From contig PAVA01000034.1 in assembly GCA_002712945.1 (NCBI GenBank), forward strand, positions 1 through 18,183: DNA of 18,183 nt. Reading direction: 5' to 3'. Below are positions 15,312 to 18,183 of the stretch, piece after piece (position 1 is the stretch's first letter; the number at the start of each line of letters is the position of its first letter). The DNA is from Citromicrobium sp. GTDB lineage: Bacteria; Pseudomonadota; Alphaproteobacteria; Sphingomonadales; Sphingomonadaceae. The position numbers and the translations under genes are program-made. Below the pieces are notes generated by a model. The model was not told the DNA's origin. It did no database searches and saw only the letters and a program-made list of their open reading frames with translations.

Positions 15312-15914
15312 ATGAGAGTGGCGGTTGTAACGGTCCTGGCAAGCATGGTGCTGCTGACCGCATGCGACAGTCAGGCCCCCTCCCCGGCTCCCGAACGGAC
15401 GACCGCCGCCATCGACGGCGAAGAGGTCGCCATCGAAGCCAGCGAACCGACGCCCGCTCCGTCCGCCCCCGCAGATCCGGCCGCGACCAAGGCTCTCGAC
15501 CCCGAAGCCGAAGGCACGCCCGCACCCGAGCCGACCCTGTTCAATCTGCCGCATGTGCCGGCGGACGACGTGGCGGAGGATCGCGCTGCCCTCACCGCCA
15601 TTCCGGCCCGCTTCCTCGGCCAGTGGGATGCGCCCGAAGGCCCGTGCTCGCCCGAGTCGGACATGTTCATGACCATCCGGCCCGGCACGATCACCTTCTA
15701 CGAATCGCAAGGGAAGGTCACCGCGGTTCGGCGCGGGCGACCGGGCATCGTCGTGACCCTCGCCATGGAAGGCGAAGGCGAAAGCTGGACCAGCGAATAT
15801 GCGATGACCCTTGGGCAGGGCCGCGAGGAGCTCGCCACGCGCGAGGTATCGCAATCGGGCACCGGGACAATCCGTCACCGTTGCCCGGCGGAACGCGCCG
15901 CTACGGGTTCCTGA
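15312..15914 (+). CDS. Lipoprotein with conserved G-Q-W domain (paralogue 2)
   Basis: The product has 200 residues. ATG 15312 lies eight bases after GGGGGAG; a GTG at 15303 overlaps that site and is less likely. The lipobox is LTAC (Cys about residue 18). A long Ala/Pro/Glu-rich linker (about 20-90) leads to a domain (about 95-195) with pattern IPARFLGQW ... C ... MTIRPGTITFYESQGK ... IRHRC. This matches the lipoprotein at 13627 in the G-K/Q-W start, the R-x-x-x-hydrophobic-aromatic-E-x-x-G middle and the final R-x-Cys. The two genes flank the deacetylase gene, which suggests an old duplication of a lipoprotein that works with it. The function is unknown. Its own ribosome-binding site and the structured gap suggest a separate promoter. 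Confidence 0.85.
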   Translation: MRVAVVTVLASMVLLTACDSQAPSPAPERTTAAIDGEEVAIEASEPTPAPSAPADPAATKALDPEAEGTPAPEPTLFNLPHVPADDVAEDRAALTAIPARFLGQWDAPEGPCSPESDMFMTIRPGTITFYESQGKVTAVRRGRPGIVVTLAMEGEGESWTSEYAMTLGQGREELATREVSQSGTGTIRHRCPAERAATGS

Positions 15915-15963
15915 TCTAACGCCCCCCTTTTCTATCCGCGGCGGTGGGTCTAGGTCGCCCGGC

Positions 15964-17115
15964 ATGACCGGACAATTCCAGCTTTCAGACGACCAGCTTG
16001 CGATCCAGGACATGGCGCAGCGGTTCACCGCCGACAACATCACGCCCCACGCGGGCAAGTGGGACGAGGAACACATCTTCCCCGTCGACACGATCAAGCA
16101 GACCGCCGAACTCGGCTTCGGTGCGATCTACGTGTCCGAAGAATCGGGCGGCATCGGCCTCGGCCGCCTCGAAGCTGCGCTGATCATGGAGGCGATGGCC
16201 TATGGCTGCCCCACCACCAGCGCGTTCATCTCGATCCACAACATGGCGAGCTGGATGATCGACCGTTTCGGCGGCGAAGGCGTGAAGGAGAAGTACCTTC
16301 CGCAGCTGGTGACGATGGAAAAGCTCGCCTCCTACTGCCTGACCGAACCGGGCAGCGGATCGGACGCGGCGGGGTTGAAGACTCAGGCCGTGCTCGATGG
16401 CGACCACTATGTCCTCAACGGCACCAAGCAGTTCATCTCCGGCGGCGGCGTCAACGACGTCTACGTCACCATGGTCCGCACGGGCGAGCACAAGACCAAG
16501 GGCATCACCTGCCTGGTGATCGACAAGGACACGCCGGGCGTCAGCTTCGGCGCGCCCGAAAAGAAGCTCGGCTGGAACGCCAGCCCGACCGCGCAGGTGA
16601 TCTTCGAGGATGCGCGCGTACCGGTCGAGAACCGCGTGGGCGACGAAGGCGAAGGCTTCCGCTTCGCGATGATGGGGCTCGACGGCGGACGGCTCAACAT
16701 CGGTGCCTGCTCGCTCGGCGGGGCGCAGCGCTGCCTCGACGAGGCGGTGAAATATACCAAGGAACGCCAGCAGTTCGACCAGCAGATCGCGGACTTCCAG
16801 AACACGCAGTTCATGCTCGCCGACATGGCGACCGATCTGGAGGCGGCGCGCGCGCTGCTCTACCTCGCGGCGGCCAAGGTCACCGACAACGCGCCCGACA
16901 AGTCGCGCTTCTCCGCGATGGCGAAGCGGCTGGCGACCGACAACGGCTCCAAGGTCGTCAACGACGCGCTGCAGCTGTTCGGCGGCTACGGCTACCTCAA
17001 GGACTACCCGATCGAACGCTACTGGCGCGACCTGCGCGTCCACTCGATCCTCGAAGGCACCAACCAGGTGATGCGGATGATCGTGGGCCGGGATCTGCTG
17101 CGGCAGGGGGGCTGA
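15964..17115 (+). CDS. Acyl-CoA dehydrogenase, isobutyryl-CoA dehydrogenase-like
   Basis: The product has 383 residues, the standard length. It is a cytoplasmic FAD enzyme that introduces a 2,3 double bond into an acyl-CoA; here probably isobutyryl-CoA to methacrylyl-CoA in valine degradation. FAD/substrate motifs are CLTEPGSGSDAAGLKT, then GTKQFISGGG, and LFGGYGYLKDYPIERYWRD. The catalytic Glu is residue 364 in LEGTNQVMR, the position used by most short-chain members. ATG 15964 (MTGQFQLSDDQLAIQDM) starts at the family's usual N terminus, although no strong Shine-Dalgarno is visible; the frame is open upstream inside the lipoprotein gene. It is followed after 2 bases by 3-hydroxyisobutyryl-CoA hydrolase, and mmsA lies upstream. 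This context is what favours isobutyryl-CoA over other substrates. Confidence 0.9.
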   Translation: MTGQFQLSDDQLAIQDMAQRFTADNITPHAGKWDEEHIFPVDTIKQTAELGFGAIYVSEESGGIGLGRLEAALIMEAMAYGCPTTSAFISIHNMASWMIDRFGGEGVKEKYLPQLVTMEKLASYCLTEPGSGSDAAGLKTQAVLDGDHYVLNGTKQFISGGGVNDVYVTMVRTGEHKTKGITCLVIDKDTPGVSFGAPEKKLGWNASPTAQVIFEDARVPVENRVGDEGEGFRFAMMGLDGGRLNIGACSLGGAQRCLDEAVKYTKERQQFDQQIADFQNTQFMLADMATDLEAARALLYLAAAKVTDNAPDKSRFSAMAKRLATDNGSKVVNDALQLFGGYGYLKDYPIERYWRDLRVHSILEGTNQVMRMIVGRDLLRQGG

Positions 17116-17117
17116 GA

Positions 17118-18164
17118 ATGACCGACCAGCTCAACATCCACACCCACAAGAGCGTGGGCCACATTTCGCTCAATCGCCCCAAGGCGATCCATGCGCTGAC
17201 CACCGAGATGTGCGTCGCCATGGCCGATGCGCTGGGCGAGTGGGCCGATCATGCCGGCATCGCGGCGGTGGTGATCGACCACGCGGAAGGGCGCGGCTTC
17301 TGCGCGGGCGGCGATATCGCGATGCTGCGCAACTCGGCGCTCAATGACGATGGCAGGACGGGCCGCGAGTTCTTCCACGCCGAGTACCGGCTCAACCACC
17401 GGTTGTTCACCTACAAGAAGCCGGTGGTCGCCCTCATGGACGGGATCACGATGGGCGGCGGCGTGGGCATCAGCCAGCCCGCGAGCTACCGCGTGGCGAC
17501 GGAGAACACCAAGTTCGCCATGCCCGAGACCGGGATCGGCCTGTTCCCCGACGTGGGCGGAGGCTGGTATCTCAGCCGCCTGCCGGGGCGCATCGGGCAA
17601 TTCCTTGCGCTGACCGGCGCGCGGCTCGACGGGGCGGAGTGCCACGCCATCGGCCTCGCCACGCACTACATCGCGAGCGAGAACCTCGCCCGGGTCAAGG
17701 CCGCAATTATCGACGATCCGGCGAATATCCAGGCGATCCTCGACGAGGCTTCCGAGACCCCGCCCGAGGCGCGCATCCTCGCCAACCGGGAGAATATCGA
17801 CCGGCTGTTCGCGGCACGCACGCTGGAGGAGATCCTCGCCGCGCTCGAGGCCGACCATTCCGAATGGGCGGCGAAGGAACTCAAGACGCTGCGCACCAAG
17901 AGCCCGCAGAGCTGCAAGGTCGCGCTGCGCCAGCTGGCGAACAGCCTGACGCTGGGCAGTTTCGCCGACGAGATGCGGATGGAATACCGCATCGGCAGCC
18001 GCGTGCTGGTCAGCCACGATTTCGCCGAAGGTGTCCGCGCAGTGATCATCGACAAAACCGGCGATCCGCAATGGAACCCTGCCACCCCCGAAGGTGTAAC
18101 CGACGAACGGATCGAAGCGATCTTCGCCGCCCTGCCCCAGGACGAGGAGTGGACGCCACGATAA
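17118..18164 (+). CDS. 3-hydroxyisobutyryl-CoA hydrolase (crotonase fold)
   Basis: The product has 348 residues, longer than simple enoyl-CoA hydratases and typical of this hydrolase. It releases 3-hydroxyisobutyrate and CoA in valine degradation. The crotonase oxyanion hole is formed by GRGFCAGGDIAML (about 57-69) and MDGITMGGGVG. The diagnostic segment PETGIGLFPDVGGGWYLSRL carries the catalytic pair Glu137 and Asp145, spaced eight apart as in mammalian HIBCH. The C-terminal region (about 200-348) has the extended helical part with SFADEMRMEYR and DFAEGVRAVIIDK, where the Phe-x-Glu-Gly-Val-Arg-Ala stretch is common to the family. Its ATG lies 2 bases after the acyl-CoA dehydrogenase stop, so the two are co-transcribed. 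The next step would need a 3-hydroxyisobutyrate dehydrogenase, which may lie just past the window edge. Confidence 0.93.
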   Translation: MTDQLNIHTHKSVGHISLNRPKAIHALTTEMCVAMADALGEWADHAGIAAVVIDHAEGRGFCAGGDIAMLRNSALNDDGRTGREFFHAEYRLNHRLFTYKKPVVALMDGITMGGGVGISQPASYRVATENTKFAMPETGIGLFPDVGGGWYLSRLPGRIGQFLALTGARLDGAECHAIGLATHYIASENLARVKAAIIDDPANIQAILDEASETPPEARILANRENIDRLFAARTLEEILAALEADHSEWAAKELKTLRTKSPQSCKVALRQLANSLTLGSFADEMRMEYRIGSRVLVSHDFAEGVRAVIIDKTGDPQWNPATPEGVTDERIEAIFAALPQDEEWTPR

Positions 18165-18183
18165 TCCTCCCGTCATCCCCGCG

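Noticed and set aside
16059..17117. N-terminal extension of the hydrolase frame across the acyl-CoA dehydrogenase gene
   Set aside because: The 350-odd upstream codons are an out-of-frame reading of the dehydrogenase; the hydrolase has its own ATG at 17118 at the normal family start.

Overview
The window is high-GC, densely coded bacterial chromosome. Codon use, the valine-degradation enzymes, the many small Cys-anchored lipoproteins and the autotransporter style all suggest an alphaproteobacterium of the Sphingomonadales, probably close to Erythrobacter/Sphingomonas. That placement is inference from gene style only. There is no insertion sequence, phage gene, CRISPR array or rRNA. One tRNA is present, tRNA-Gly(CCC).

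Layout: (1) 232-2067 (+), an exported DUF885 protein ending in a strong hairpin, then 2293-2700 (+), a small four-helix membrane protein. (2) 2822-10365, almost all on the minus strand. In transcription order this holds a membrane sensor kinase with a periplasmic jelly-roll-like domain, a NarL/FixJ-type response regulator, an exported protein of unknown function, and an autotransporter carrying five PKD-like repeats. A small plus-strand lipoprotein gene (6198-6551) sits between the last two. (3) 10604-10677 (-), tRNA-Gly. (4) 10790-12016 (+), a DUF819 membrane protein. (5) 12116-18164 (+), a valine/isobutyrate catabolism block: methylmalonate-semialdehyde dehydrogenase, an isobutyryl-CoA-dehydrogenase-like acyl-CoA dehydrogenase and a 3-hydroxyisobutyryl-CoA hydrolase. 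Two related lipoproteins and a NodB-type polysaccharide deacetylase interrupt this block.

The most interesting observation is regulatory. An 18-bp element with an inverted-repeat core CCAT-N4-ATGG lies 50-73 bp upstream of the start codon of each of the four minus-strand genes of region 2 (kinase, regulator, exported protein, autotransporter), always in the same orientation. In two of them a TAnnnT hexamer begins exactly 29 bases after the first base of the ATGGCAT part, and the other two have TA-starting hexamers within one base of that spacing. The simplest reading is that the two-component system activates its own genes plus one exported protein and one surface-exposed autotransporter. That would be a self-contained sensing and envelope-display circuit that I do not recognise from described systems. 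The link between regulator and element is inference; the element and its placement are seen directly.
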